From the NCBI RefSeq assembly GCF_014191255.1, contig NZ_JACHWH010000006.1:124001-188000 (forward strand): DNA of 64,000 nt, in the 5' to 3' direction. The position numbers and the translations under genes are program-made. The DNA is from Amycolatopsis bartoniae (GTDB taxonomy: Bacteria > Actinomycetota > Actinomycetes > Mycobacteriales > Pseudonocardiaceae). Below the pieces are notes generated by a model. It was given only the letters and a program-made list of their open reading frames with translations. It made no database searches and was not told where the DNA came from. Of the stretch, positions 44,142 through 53,630 are shown one piece after another (the stretch's first letter is position 1; each line of letters starts with the position of its first letter).

Positions 44142-47100
44142 GTGCGCATCCGATCCCGCCTCCGTCCCCTGACCGCCGTGGCCGGCCTCGCCGCCCTGCT
44201 GTTCGCGGGCACGGCCGTGCCCGCGAACGCCACCGGTCACCTCTTCGGCGTCACCGACCTGCGGTCCGCGCACCAGGACCGTCCACTCGGGACGGACGAC
44301 CGGACCCCGGCGCTGAGCTGGCAGACCGTCCTGCTGGGCCAGACCGCCTACCAGATCCAGGCCGCCACCTCCGAGGCCAGGCTCGCCCACCCCGACCTGT
44401 GGGACACCGGCCGCGTCGCGAGCCAGGACGTCTCGGTCGACTACGCCGGGAAGGCGCTGGGCAGCCGTCAGCGCGTCTACTGGCGGGTGCGGGTCTGGTC
44501 CGGCGCGATCCCCTCGGCCTGGAGCGCGCCCACCTGGTTCGAAACCGGCCTGGCACAACAGGACTGGTCGGCGGGCTGGATCACCAACTCCCAGTGGCAG
44601 CTGAGCACCAAGCAGCCGAGCCCCGTCGTCGTGCCGCTGCCCGCGCAGAACGCCCGCTTCGTCAAGCTCGACGTCACCAAGCTGGGCCTCCCGCTCGCCG
44701 AAGAGCCCCTGGACAGCCAGAACCGGCTGGTCACCACCGGCGACACCCGCCGCTTCCCCGACCTGACCTACCGGCTGCAGCTGGCCGAGCTCCAGGTGCG
44801 CGACAGCACCAACCCCGGCGTGAACCTCGCCGACGGGCGCGGGAAGTACCTCACCGCCTCGGAAACCCAGACCGTGCGCAAGGAATGGGACCCGGCCCTG
44901 CTGGCCGACGGCCAGCTCACCACCAACCCCGAGGACACCACGACGGCCGGGTACCAGAGCGCCGCCCACGCTTCCGCCGACGCCGACGTGTGGCTGACGA
45001 TCGACCTCGGCGCCACCCACGCGTTCGACCAGCTCGTGCTCTACCCGCGCACCGACACCCTCACCGCCGACGGGCGGACCCCGAACTTCCCGGTCGACTA
45101 CACCGTCCAGACCGCGAACGACGCCGCCGGGCCGTTCACCGTCGCCGCGGCCGTCACCGGCCAGCAGCCCCCGCAGCCGTGGCTGCCGCCCGCGCTTCCC
45201 GTGTTCAGCAAGGACTTCTCGGTGTCCGGCCGCGTCACGAGCGCCCGGCTCTACGTCAGCGGCGTCGGCGTCTACGTGCCCAGCCTCAACGGGCAGCGTG
45301 TCGGCGACGCCGTGCTCGAACCGGGCAACACCGACTACACCGACCGCGTCACCTACGCCGCCTACGACGTGACGAACCAGCTCCGCGGTGGCGCCAACAC
45401 GATCGGTCTCGCGGTCGGCAACGGCACCGCCGACGCGCTGCACACCTCCGGCCGCTACCGCAAGTTCGCCCGCACCGCCGACGACCCCCAGGTGATCGCG
45501 CAGCTGGAGCTGACGATGGCCGACGGCAGCGTCCGGCGCGTCGGCACCGACGCGAGCTGGCGCACCACGCTCGGCGCCACCACCGCGTCCAACTGGTACG
45601 GCGGCGAGGACTACGACGCCCGGCGCGAGATCCCGGGCTGGGACAAGCCCGGCACCGACCGGGCGTCGTGGTCCGCGGCCGTGCCCGTGAGCAACCCCGT
45701 CCAGCTGACCGCCCACCAGAGTGAGCCCGTGCGGGTGGTGGAAACGCTGCCCGGCCAGGAGATCTCCCGTCCCGCGCCCGGCGTGCGCGTCTACGACGTG
45801 GGCCGCAACATCGCGGGCCTGCCGCAGGTGACCCTCACCGCCCCGGCCGGCACGACGATCCGCGTCTTCCCGTCAGAAGCGCTGCGCGACGGGCAGGCCG
45901 ACCAGTCCACCAGCAACGTCGGTGCCCCCGTCTGGGACAGCTTCACCGGCAAGGGCGGCACCCAGACCTGGCACCCGGACTTCTCCTACCACGGCTTCCG
46001 CTACCTGACGGTGATCGGCGTGCCCGACGACGCGCAGCTGTCGGTCACCGGCCTGCGGGTCATGGCCGACAACGCCTCCGCGGGCACCTTCGACACCTCC
46101 GACGACGTGCTCGACGGGATCCACCAGCTCACCCGGCACGCGCTGGAGAACAACATGCAGAGCATCCTCACCGACTGCCCGAGCCGCGAGAAGCTCGGCT
46201 GGCTGGAGCAGGACCAGCTCGCCTTCGACACCATCGCCCGCAACTACGACGTCGAGGCCTACCTCGGCAAGATCGTGCAGGACATCGCCGACGGGCAGGA
46301 CGCGACCGGCATGGTGCCCAGCACGGTGCCCGACTACACCACCCTCGCCGGCGCCTACCGCGACGACCCGAACTGGGGTGGCGCGCTCGTCCTGGTCCCG
46401 CTCAAGGCGTACCGGACCTACGGCGACACCGACCTGCTGACGCGGTACTACCCGGCGATGCAGCGCTACCTCGCCTACCTGACCGGGCAGAGCAGCCGCT
46501 GGGCCAATGGCGTCTACAACTACAGCCTCGGCGACTGGATCTCCACCGAGAGCCCGGCCGTGCCGAAGGACGTCACCGGCACGTTCGGCGTCTGGGCGAT
46601 CGCGGACGGGCTCGCGCAGATCGCCCGCGTGCTCGGCCACACCGGGGACGCCACCAGCTACCAGGCGCAGGCCGACGCGATGGCGAAAGCCCTGTGGGCC
46701 AAGTACTACAACGCCTCGACCGGCCTGTTCAGCACCGGCGGCCAGGGCGCCACGGCGCTCGCGCTCGACATGGGCGCGGTGCCGGCGGATCTGCGTGCCG
46801 CCCAGGTGCGGCACCTCGTCGACACCATCCAGAACGCCGGCTGGCACCTGGTCATGGGCGAGATCTCGTTCCCGTCCGTGCTGCGCGTGCTTTCCGAGTC
46901 CGGGCGCGACGACGTGGTCTACACCGTCGCGACCCAGACCACCAGCCCCAGCCTCGGCCACCAGGTCGTGTCCGGGCTGACGGCGCTGGGGGAGACCTGG
47001 GACGGCGGCAGCGGCCAGTCGCAGGACCACTTCATGCTCGGCGCGATGGACGCGTGGCTCACCACGCGCCTGACGGGCATCGAGCAGACGGCGGACTCCA

Positions 47101-47378
47101 CCGGTTTCCGCGAGCTCGTCATCGACCCCGCCGTGGTCGGCGACCTGAAGTCGGCCTCCGGGAGCTACGAGAGCAAGTACGGCCAGGTCGCGACCTCGTG
47201 GACGAAGGACGACCACCAGTACCGCCTCGACGTGACCGTGCCCCCGGGCGCGACCGCCGAGGTGCACGTGCCCGGCACCGTCCTGTTCGGACTCGGCCGC
47301 TTCCTGCGGGTCGAGAACGGCGAGACCGTGTTCGCGGTCGGCGCCGGTTCCTGGACCTTCCGCTCCTTCGTGCGCTGA
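44142..47378 (+). CDS. Secreted GH78 alpha-L-rhamnosidase with inserted F5/8 type C-like domain
   Basis: 1078 residues from a GTG behind CAGGAG. A Sec signal peptide (~1-30) is followed by the GH78 N-terminal beta domain (TPALSWQTVLLGQTAYQIQA), then an insert of ~200 residues (about 155-355) resembling a discoidin/F5-8C carbohydrate-binding domain (WLTIDLGATHAFDQLVLYPR). The Bac_rhamnosid domains follow: YVPSLNGQRVGDAVLEPGNT, the (alpha/alpha)6 barrel with TDCPSREKLGWLEQDQLAF, and GETWDGGSGQSQDHFMLGA (candidate catalytic acids), ending in a beta sandwich. It releases terminal L-rhamnose outside the cell. Confidence 0.93.
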   Translation: MRIRSRLRPLTAVAGLAALLFAGTAVPANATGHLFGVTDLRSAHQDRPLGTDDRTPALSWQTVLLGQTAYQIQAATSEARLAHPDLWDTGRVASQDVSVDYAGKALGSRQRVYWRVRVWSGAIPSAWSAPTWFETGLAQQDWSAGWITNSQWQLSTKQPSPVVVPLPAQNARFVKLDVTKLGLPLAEEPLDSQNRLVTTGDTRRFPDLTYRLQLAELQVRDSTNPGVNLADGRGKYLTASETQTVRKEWDPALLADGQLTTNPEDTTTAGYQSAAHASADADVWLTIDLGATHAFDQLVLYPRTDTLTADGRTPNFPVDYTVQTANDAAGPFTVAAAVTGQQPPQPWLPPALPVFSKDFSVSGRVTSARLYVSGVGVYVPSLNGQRVGDAVLEPGNTDYTDRVTYAAYDVTNQLRGGANTIGLAVGNGTADALHTSGRYRKFARTADDPQVIAQLELTMADGSVRRVGTDASWRTTLGATTASNWYGGEDYDARREIPGWDKPGTDRASWSAAVPVSNPVQLTAHQSEPVRVVETLPGQEISRPAPGVRVYDVGRNIAGLPQVTLTAPAGTTIRVFPSEALRDGQADQSTSNVGAPVWDSFTGKGGTQTWHPDFSYHGFRYLTVIGVPDDAQLSVTGLRVMADNASAGTFDTSDDVLDGIHQLTRHALENNMQSILTDCPSREKLGWLEQDQLAFDTIARNYDVEAYLGKIVQDIADGQDATGMVPSTVPDYTTLAGAYRDDPNWGGALVLVPLKAYRTYGDTDLLTRYYPAMQRYLAYLTGQSSRWANGVYNYSLGDWISTESPAVPKDVTGTFGVWAIADGLAQIARVLGHTGDATSYQAQADAMAKALWAKYYNASTGLFSTGGQGATALALDMGAVPADLRAAQVRHLVDTIQNAGWHLVMGEISFPSVLRVLSESGRDDVVYTVATQTTSPSLGHQVVSGLTALGETWDGGSGQSQDHFMLGAMDAWLTTRLTGIEQTADSTGFRELVIDPAVVGDLKSASGSYESKYGQVATSWTKDDHQYRLDVTVPPGATAEVHVPGTVLFGLGRFLRVENGETVFAVGAGSWTFRSFVR

Positions 47379-47391
47379 GAAAGGGAAACCC

Positions 47392-50300
47392 ATGCGCAGG
47401 ACACTGCTGTCCGTCGTGCTCGCGGTCGTGACCGCGCTCGGCGTCACCACCGTCGCGACCCCCGCGGTCGCGAAGGACACCGGCCCGGCCGAGACCACGC
47501 GGCTCGACCGCTTCGATCCCGCGGCCTTCGCGAACCCGCCGAAGGACTCGCGCCCGGCGATCTACTGGTACTGGAACAACACGATCACCAGCGACATCAC
47601 CGACCAGCAGATGGCCGAGATGCGGGACAAGGGCATCTACGAGGCCGTGTTGTTCCCGCTCGGCGGCGACTCGATGAAGCCGGTGTTCCTGTCCGAGGAC
47701 TGGTTCACGCTCGTCGGGCACGTGCTGCGCGAGGCGCAACGCACCGGGATGAAGATCTGGCTGTTCAACGACAACAACTTTCCCAGCGGCCGCGGCGCCA
47801 ACGTCGTCGCCGCGCAGGACCCGAACCTGCGCCTCAAGGGACTCGTGCGTTCCACCCGGATCGTCACCGGGCCCGCCACGGTGCAGCTCGCCCAGACCAC
47901 CGGCCTGTCCGTCGACAGCGGCAAGCTCGTCGACGACCCCGGCATCACGCCCGGCATGGCGCCGATCACGAAGGGCGCCGGCTGGACCGACTACACCGTC
48001 AGTGGCACCGCCACCCTCACCTCCGGCGGCGTGCAGCTGGCCGTGCGCAGCGACGGCACGCACGGCTACCTCGTCGACGTCGATGCCAAGGGCGCCGCGA
48101 GCGTGTACAAAGTGGACGGTTCAACCCGGACGCGGCTGACCACCGGCGTCAACACCCCCGGGTTCACCCCGACCCACACCCAGAAGATCAGCGTCACGGT
48201 CAGCGGGAACACGATCACCCCGAAGATCAACAACACCGCGCAGCCCGCCGCGACCGACGCGAGCTACCCCGCGGGCGCCGCCGCCGTGTCCGCCGAGGGC
48301 ACGCAGCGCACCCAGTGGGACAACCTCGATGTGACCGCGCCGGACGGCACGAAGCTGTGGTCGTCCACCTTCGACAACGCGAGCAGCCTGGCCGACTTCC
48401 CGGCCACCCGCGCGAACCTGGCCGGCATCACCGCCTCGGCGGCCCGGCCGCTGGGCACCACCGCCGCGCAGGAGGTCCAGGGCGGCAGCTGGCAGGTGCC
48501 CGCCGGTACGTGGCAGCTCGACGTGTACTCCCAGACCCTGCTGCAGGACGACTCCAACGGCTACACCCGCGGCTACCTCGACCTGCTCGACCCGAAGGCC
48601 ACCGACGCGTTCCTGCGGGCCGTCGCGCAGCAGTACTACGACCGCTTCCGGTGGGCCATGGGCACCGTCGTGCCCGGCTTCTGGGACGACGAACCGTTCA
48701 TCGCCTCCGCGCAGCCGCACCCGTTCAAGCGCCTCGCCTGGTCGCCCGGGCTCGCCGACGCCATCCGCGCGGCGGGCGGCACCCCCGGCGTCGCCTACAC
48801 CGCGGCCGCCGACGGCCTCGACGCGACGGCCGACCGGGCCGCGGGCACCTACTGGCGTGCGGTGAACAACCTGTTTTCGCAGAACTACTACCACCGCGAG
48901 GCCGACTGGATGGCAGGCCACGGCCTGCAGCTGATCACCAACCCGCTGCTGGACGAGCAGTCCCCGCAGTCGCGGATGAACTCCACCGGCGACCTCACCA
49001 AGGACAACCAGTGGGCGCAGGTCCCGGGCAGCGACATGATCACCACGGACTACACCGCCGGTGAGCAGACCACGCTGGGCCGCAACGGCGCGTCCGTCGC
49101 GCACCAGAGCGGCGCGCCGCGGATGCTGATGGAGACCTTCGGCAACGCGGGCTGGCAGGTCGCGCCCGAGTACATGCACGCCACCACCGGCGCGCTCGCC
49201 ACCCGCGGCGTCAACCTCACGTTCCTGCACGCGATGTACACCGACGAGACCTCGGTGACCTTCGCCCCGCCGTTCGGGCCCCGCAGCACGTTCTGGGCCG
49301 ACATGCCGGACGTGGACGCGTGGATCGGGCGGGTGATGGAGGTCGGCCGGGGGGAGAACCTGGCGCAGACCGCGCTCATCCAGCCGCAGCGCGCCGCCGA
49401 GCAGACCCGGGCCGCCGACACGAGCCACCAGCTCGACAGCGACTTCGACGAGACCTCGTTCGCGCTGGAACGCGGCCAGGTCGACTTCGACCTGCTGTCC
49501 GACTCGTCGCTGTCCGGTGACCCGAACGCCCGCTACCAGGCCCTGCCGTGGCTCGGTTCGCTCAAGGTGGGTCAGGCCAGCTACCGTGAAGCCGTCCTGC
49601 CGAAGACCCCGGTGCTGGACCTGCAGACCGTCCGCTCGCTGTCACTGTTCGTGCTGGCCGGCGGGCACCTCGCCGCCGTCGGCCCGCTGCCGCAGCGTGA
49701 GGCGAACGGTCATGACGCCGAGCTGCAGACCGCGCTCAAGCTCCTGTTCGGCAAGGCCGGAACGTCCTGGCAGCAACGCGGCCTCGGCGCGGTCGCGCTC
49801 GTCGACGACGTGAACACGCTGCCCGCGCTCGCCCAGCAGGCCGGGTTCGCCGCCGCGTCCCTGCAGCCCGCCGCTTCCTCGGTGCGGGTCTCGCGGACCG
49901 GCCGCGGCAACGACATCGCGTTCCTGCTCAACAACGAGAGCGACCAGGTCGTCACCACCACGGCGACGCTCCCCGTCGGTGGCACGCCGGAGATCTGGGA
50001 CCCGCGCACCGGCTCGACGAAGGTCGCGACCGCCTACCAGAGCGGCCGCGCGAGCACCGGCGTGCCGATCACCCTGCAGCCCTACGAAACGCTCGCCGTC
50101 GTGTTCCGCCAAGGGGTCCGCGCCACCGCGCACCTGACCGACGGCACCCTGCCCGCGGACTCGGTGACCGCCACCGGCCGGACCCTGCAGGCGAACGTCA
50201 CCACGTCCGCCCCCGGCACCTACCCGCTCACCGGGCAGGACAACGGCCGCACCTACCGCGGCACCGTGCAGGTCACCGACCCGCTCGCGCCGATCGCGCT

Positions 50301-50709
50301 GAACGGCCCGTGGACCGTCAGGCTCGACCAGGACGGCGCCGTGGCGGCCGAACGCCCGCTGGGCTCCTGGACCACGTTCGCGCCCACGTTCTCCGGCAGC
50401 GCCGACTACACCACCACCGTCACCCTTACCGCCGCGGACCTGGCGCAGCGCAAGCTGATCCTCGACCTCGGCGAGGTGCACGACCTCGCCACCGCGACGG
50501 TCAACGGCACCACCCTGCCCACCGCGCTGTGGCGTCCGTACACAGTGGACGCCACCACGGCGCTGCACCCCGGCGTCAACACGATCAGCGTCCACGTCAC
50601 CAACACGCTGGCCAACTCGCGCAACAAGATCCTCGCCTCGGGCCTCGTCGGCCCGGTCTCGCTGCGCCCGCAGGCCGTCGTCCCCGCCCGTTTGGAGGCC
50701 ACCAGATGA
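47392..50709 (+). CDS. Secreted GH106-type alpha-L-rhamnosidase-like protein with inserted jelly-roll domain
   Basis: 1105 residues with a Sec signal peptide (~1-27). The N-terminal barrel begins RPAIYWYWNN and contains AEMRDKGIYEAVLFPLGG and FWDDEPFIASA, typical of the GH106-like group. Residues ~190-320 form an inserted LamG/3-keto-disaccharide-hydrolase-like beta domain (GWTDYTVSGTATLTSGGVQL), unusual here. The C-terminus is a GH2-type sugar-binding fold (DLGEVHDLATATVNG). It overlaps the next gene by four bases. Whether it is active on rhamnose specifically is inferred from family and context. Confidence 0.82.
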   Translation: MRRTLLSVVLAVVTALGVTTVATPAVAKDTGPAETTRLDRFDPAAFANPPKDSRPAIYWYWNNTITSDITDQQMAEMRDKGIYEAVLFPLGGDSMKPVFLSEDWFTLVGHVLREAQRTGMKIWLFNDNNFPSGRGANVVAAQDPNLRLKGLVRSTRIVTGPATVQLAQTTGLSVDSGKLVDDPGITPGMAPITKGAGWTDYTVSGTATLTSGGVQLAVRSDGTHGYLVDVDAKGAASVYKVDGSTRTRLTTGVNTPGFTPTHTQKISVTVSGNTITPKINNTAQPAATDASYPAGAAAVSAEGTQRTQWDNLDVTAPDGTKLWSSTFDNASSLADFPATRANLAGITASAARPLGTTAAQEVQGGSWQVPAGTWQLDVYSQTLLQDDSNGYTRGYLDLLDPKATDAFLRAVAQQYYDRFRWAMGTVVPGFWDDEPFIASAQPHPFKRLAWSPGLADAIRAAGGTPGVAYTAAADGLDATADRAAGTYWRAVNNLFSQNYYHREADWMAGHGLQLITNPLLDEQSPQSRMNSTGDLTKDNQWAQVPGSDMITTDYTAGEQTTLGRNGASVAHQSGAPRMLMETFGNAGWQVAPEYMHATTGALATRGVNLTFLHAMYTDETSVTFAPPFGPRSTFWADMPDVDAWIGRVMEVGRGENLAQTALIQPQRAAEQTRAADTSHQLDSDFDETSFALERGQVDFDLLSDSSLSGDPNARYQALPWLGSLKVGQASYREAVLPKTPVLDLQTVRSLSLFVLAGGHLAAVGPLPQREANGHDAELQTALKLLFGKAGTSWQQRGLGAVALVDDVNTLPALAQQAGFAAASLQPAASSVRVSRTGRGNDIAFLLNNESDQVVTTTATLPVGGTPEIWDPRTGSTKVATAYQSGRASTGVPITLQPYETLAVVFRQGVRATAHLTDGTLPADSVTATGRTLQANVTTSAPGTYPLTGQDNGRTYRGTVQVTDPLAPIALNGPWTVRLDQDGAVAAERPLGSWTTFAPTFSGSADYTTTVTLTAADLAQRKLILDLGEVHDLATATVNGTTLPTALWRPYTVDATTALHPGVNTISVHVTNTLANSRNKILASGLVGPVSLRPQAVVPARLEATR

Positions 50710-53630
50710 CCAGAGTCTCACGCCGCACCGTCCTGGCCGCCGGAGCCGCGCTCGGCGTCGCGTCCGCCGTGAACTGGGTCCCGCCCGCGCTCGCCTCGCC
50801 CGCCAGGCCGTTCGCCCAGCAGTTCGCCCGGCCCGACGCGAGCACCGCGGCGAAGTTCCGCTGGTGGTGGCCGCACGGGCTCGTCGACCTCGACGAGATC
50901 GCCCGCGAGGTCGACCAGATCGCCGATGCCGGCTTCGGCGGTGTCGAGATCCAGGACGTGCACCACAGCGTCCGGACCGTGATGGACCCTGAGGGCCACG
51001 GCTGGGGCACCCCGGCGTGGCTCGCCGCGGTGGAGACCGCGCTGCGCCGCGCCCGCGCCCGCGGGCTGCGGGTCGACCTCGCGATGGGTCCGTGCTGGCC
51101 CACCGCGGTGCCGACGATCACGCCCGACGACCACGCGGCGAGCAAGGAGCTGGCGCACGGCGTCGTCGTCGTGGACGGCACCTACAGCGGCCCGCCGCCC
51201 GCCGCGGTCGTCCCGGCCGAGGCCGGGGTGGGCAAGCAGGACCTCGTGCTGGTGCAGGCCGCGCAGGTCATCGGCTCGGCCACCGCCACCACGGTCACCC
51301 TCGACCCCGCCACCGTGCGCACAGTCGACGTCCACAACGGACTCGTCGACTGGACTTCCCCCGGCGGCACGTGGGTCCTGCTGGCGTACTGGTCACGTGG
51401 TTCGGCGCAGCAACCCGAGGCCGGGCCGCACACCTCGCCGCTCGCGTACGTCGTCGACCACTTCGGCGCCGCGGGCACCCAGGCCGTGCTCGACGAGTGG
51501 AACCGCACCATCCTCACCCGCGAGATCCGCGCGCTGCTGCGTGCCGTCGGCGACAACCTGTTCGAGGACTCGCTGGAGATCGAGACCGACGCGACGATCT
51601 GGTCCCCGGACTTCCTCGCCGAGTTCCGCCGCCGCGCCGGTTACGACCTGACGCCGTACCTCCCGGTGATCGTGCAGAAGTCCGGGAAGTACCCGTTCGC
51701 GTTCGGCGGCACCACCGGGTCCGCCACCGCCGACCACGTGCGCGACGACTACAACCAGGTGCTCTCGGACCTCTACCACGAAAACCACCTCATCCCCATC
51801 CGCGACTTCGCCCACAGCCTCGGTATGACGCTGCGCGTGCAGCCCTACGGCCTGCGCACCGACGCGATCCGCAGCGCCGCGCTGCTCGACGTGCCCGAGG
51901 GGGAGTCGCTGGGGTTCCACAACCTCGACGACTACCGCGGCCTCGCCTCGGGCCGGGACCTGGGCGGCAGGCAGCTGCTGTCGTGCGAGTCCGCGGCCTA
52001 CGCCAACGGCGCCTACAACACCACGTGGGACAAGGTGCTGCAGACGATGGGCAGCGCCTTCGCGGGCGGGGTCAACCAGGCGGTGCTGCACGGGTTCGCC
52101 TACGCCGACGCGCCCGGCGCGGCCTGGCCGGGGTTCGCCGCGTTCTCCCCGTACAACGGCACCGGCATCGGCTACGCCGAAGCGTGGGGCCCGCGGCAGC
52201 CGACGTGGGGGCACGTGCCTGACATCGCGGGCTGGTTCGCCCGCACCCAGCTCGTGCTGCGCACCGGGAAACCGCAGACGGACCTGGTGTTCTACCGCCA
52301 GCAGGGCTGGGGCAACACCGGCATCGGCGCGCCGTGGGCCACCAACGACGCGATCCCGATCGGCTGGACCCACGGGTTCGTCGACGAGGCCGTGCTCGAA
52401 CTGCCCTCCGCCGTCGTACGCGACGGCAGGCTGGCGCCCGACGGACCCGCCTACAAGGCGCTGATCCTCGGCGGCGACCAGTTCCACGGCAGCGAGCACA
52501 CCCTCAGCGTGCGGGGCGCGCGGCGGCTGCTCGACCTCGCCCGTGCGGGCCTGCCGACCGTCGTCCTCGGTGACTGGTCCGACGTACACACCGTCGGCAT
52601 CGCCCAGCCCGGGGAGAACGACCAGCTCAAAGCGCTGATCACCCAGCTGACCGCGTTGAAGACCGTGCGGGTCGTGACCGACCAGACCGGGATCCCCGCC
52701 GCGCTGGCGGACCTGGGCGTGACCCGCGACGTCGAGCACGCCACGTCCACGGTGATGACCGTGCACCGGATCGACGGCGACACCGACTACTACTACATCG
52801 CCAACGCCCGGCACGCGGAGAACCGCAAGATCACCGCCGTGGACCAGGACGTCTGGCTCACCGCGGGCACCCGGAACGCGCAACCGTCCATTCTGGACGC
52901 CTGGACGGGACGGGTGGAACGTCTTGGCGTCTACGAGCGCTCCGGCGACAAGATCCGGGTGCGCGTCAAGCTCAACCCGGGACAGTCGATGATCGTCGCG
53001 CTCGGCCCTGCCGACCGCGGCCCGTCGGCCACCGCCACGGACGCCGACGCGGTCCGCTACCTCGACGGCAGGCTGGTGCTGCGCAGCGCCACCGCGGGCA
53101 CCTACTCGACGACCCTGTCCACCGGACGCGTCGTGCGCACGACCGTCGGCGCCGTCCCCGACCCGGTACCACTGTCCACCTGGGACCTGGAGGTGGAGGA
53201 CTGGCAGCCGGGCGCGACCCCGACCCAGACGGTGAAACCGGTGCGGCGCCTGTCGCTGACCGTGCTCGCGCCCTGGCCGTCGATCCCGGGACTGGAGGAC
53301 GTCTCGGGCGTCGGCCGCTACCGCACCACCGTGCAGTGGTCCGGTGACCGCGGCCTCGGCGCGTACCTCGACCTCGGCGAGGTGTTCGACACCTACCGCG
53401 TCCGGGTCAACGGCGCCCCGCTGCCGCCCGCCGACGTGCTCGACACCGTCGTCGACGTGGGCCCGTGGCTGCGGCCCGGCCGCAACACCATCGAGGTCGA
53501 GATCGCGACCACGCTCAACAACCGCCTGCGCGTGACGAATCCCGCGGTCTTCGGCATCGCCGCCCGCCAGGCGTACGGCCTCGTCGGCCCCGTTCGGCTG
53601 GTGCCCTACCGGCAGGTGGAGGTCCGGTGA
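50706..53630 (+). CDS. Tat-exported GH106 alpha-L-rhamnosidase
   Basis: 974 residues; ATG overlaps the previous stop. The Tat signal has the twin-arginine motif SRRTVLAAG. The GH106 core opens with KFRWWWPHGLVDLDEIAREV, the hallmark of this family, then DAGFGGVEIQDVHHS, and includes ETDATIWSPDFLAEF, with candidate acids, and a C-terminal GH2-like beta-sandwich (AYLDLGEVFDTYRVRVNG). Rhamnogalacturonan-derived rhamnosides or plant glycosides are the likely targets. It differs from its upstream neighbour in export route and in lacking the inserted domain. Confidence 0.87.
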   Translation: MTRVSRRTVLAAGAALGVASAVNWVPPALASPARPFAQQFARPDASTAAKFRWWWPHGLVDLDEIAREVDQIADAGFGGVEIQDVHHSVRTVMDPEGHGWGTPAWLAAVETALRRARARGLRVDLAMGPCWPTAVPTITPDDHAASKELAHGVVVVDGTYSGPPPAAVVPAEAGVGKQDLVLVQAAQVIGSATATTVTLDPATVRTVDVHNGLVDWTSPGGTWVLLAYWSRGSAQQPEAGPHTSPLAYVVDHFGAAGTQAVLDEWNRTILTREIRALLRAVGDNLFEDSLEIETDATIWSPDFLAEFRRRAGYDLTPYLPVIVQKSGKYPFAFGGTTGSATADHVRDDYNQVLSDLYHENHLIPIRDFAHSLGMTLRVQPYGLRTDAIRSAALLDVPEGESLGFHNLDDYRGLASGRDLGGRQLLSCESAAYANGAYNTTWDKVLQTMGSAFAGGVNQAVLHGFAYADAPGAAWPGFAAFSPYNGTGIGYAEAWGPRQPTWGHVPDIAGWFARTQLVLRTGKPQTDLVFYRQQGWGNTGIGAPWATNDAIPIGWTHGFVDEAVLELPSAVVRDGRLAPDGPAYKALILGGDQFHGSEHTLSVRGARRLLDLARAGLPTVVLGDWSDVHTVGIAQPGENDQLKALITQLTALKTVRVVTDQTGIPAALADLGVTRDVEHATSTVMTVHRIDGDTDYYYIANARHAENRKITAVDQDVWLTAGTRNAQPSILDAWTGRVERLGVYERSGDKIRVRVKLNPGQSMIVALGPADRGPSATATDADAVRYLDGRLVLRSATAGTYSTTLSTGRVVRTTVGAVPDPVPLSTWDLEVEDWQPGATPTQTVKPVRRLSLTVLAPWPSIPGLEDVSGVGRYRTTVQWSGDRGLGAYLDLGEVFDTYRVRVNGAPLPPADVLDTVVDVGPWLRPGRNTIEVEIATTLNNRLRVTNPAVFGIAARQAYGLVGPVRLVPYRQVEVR

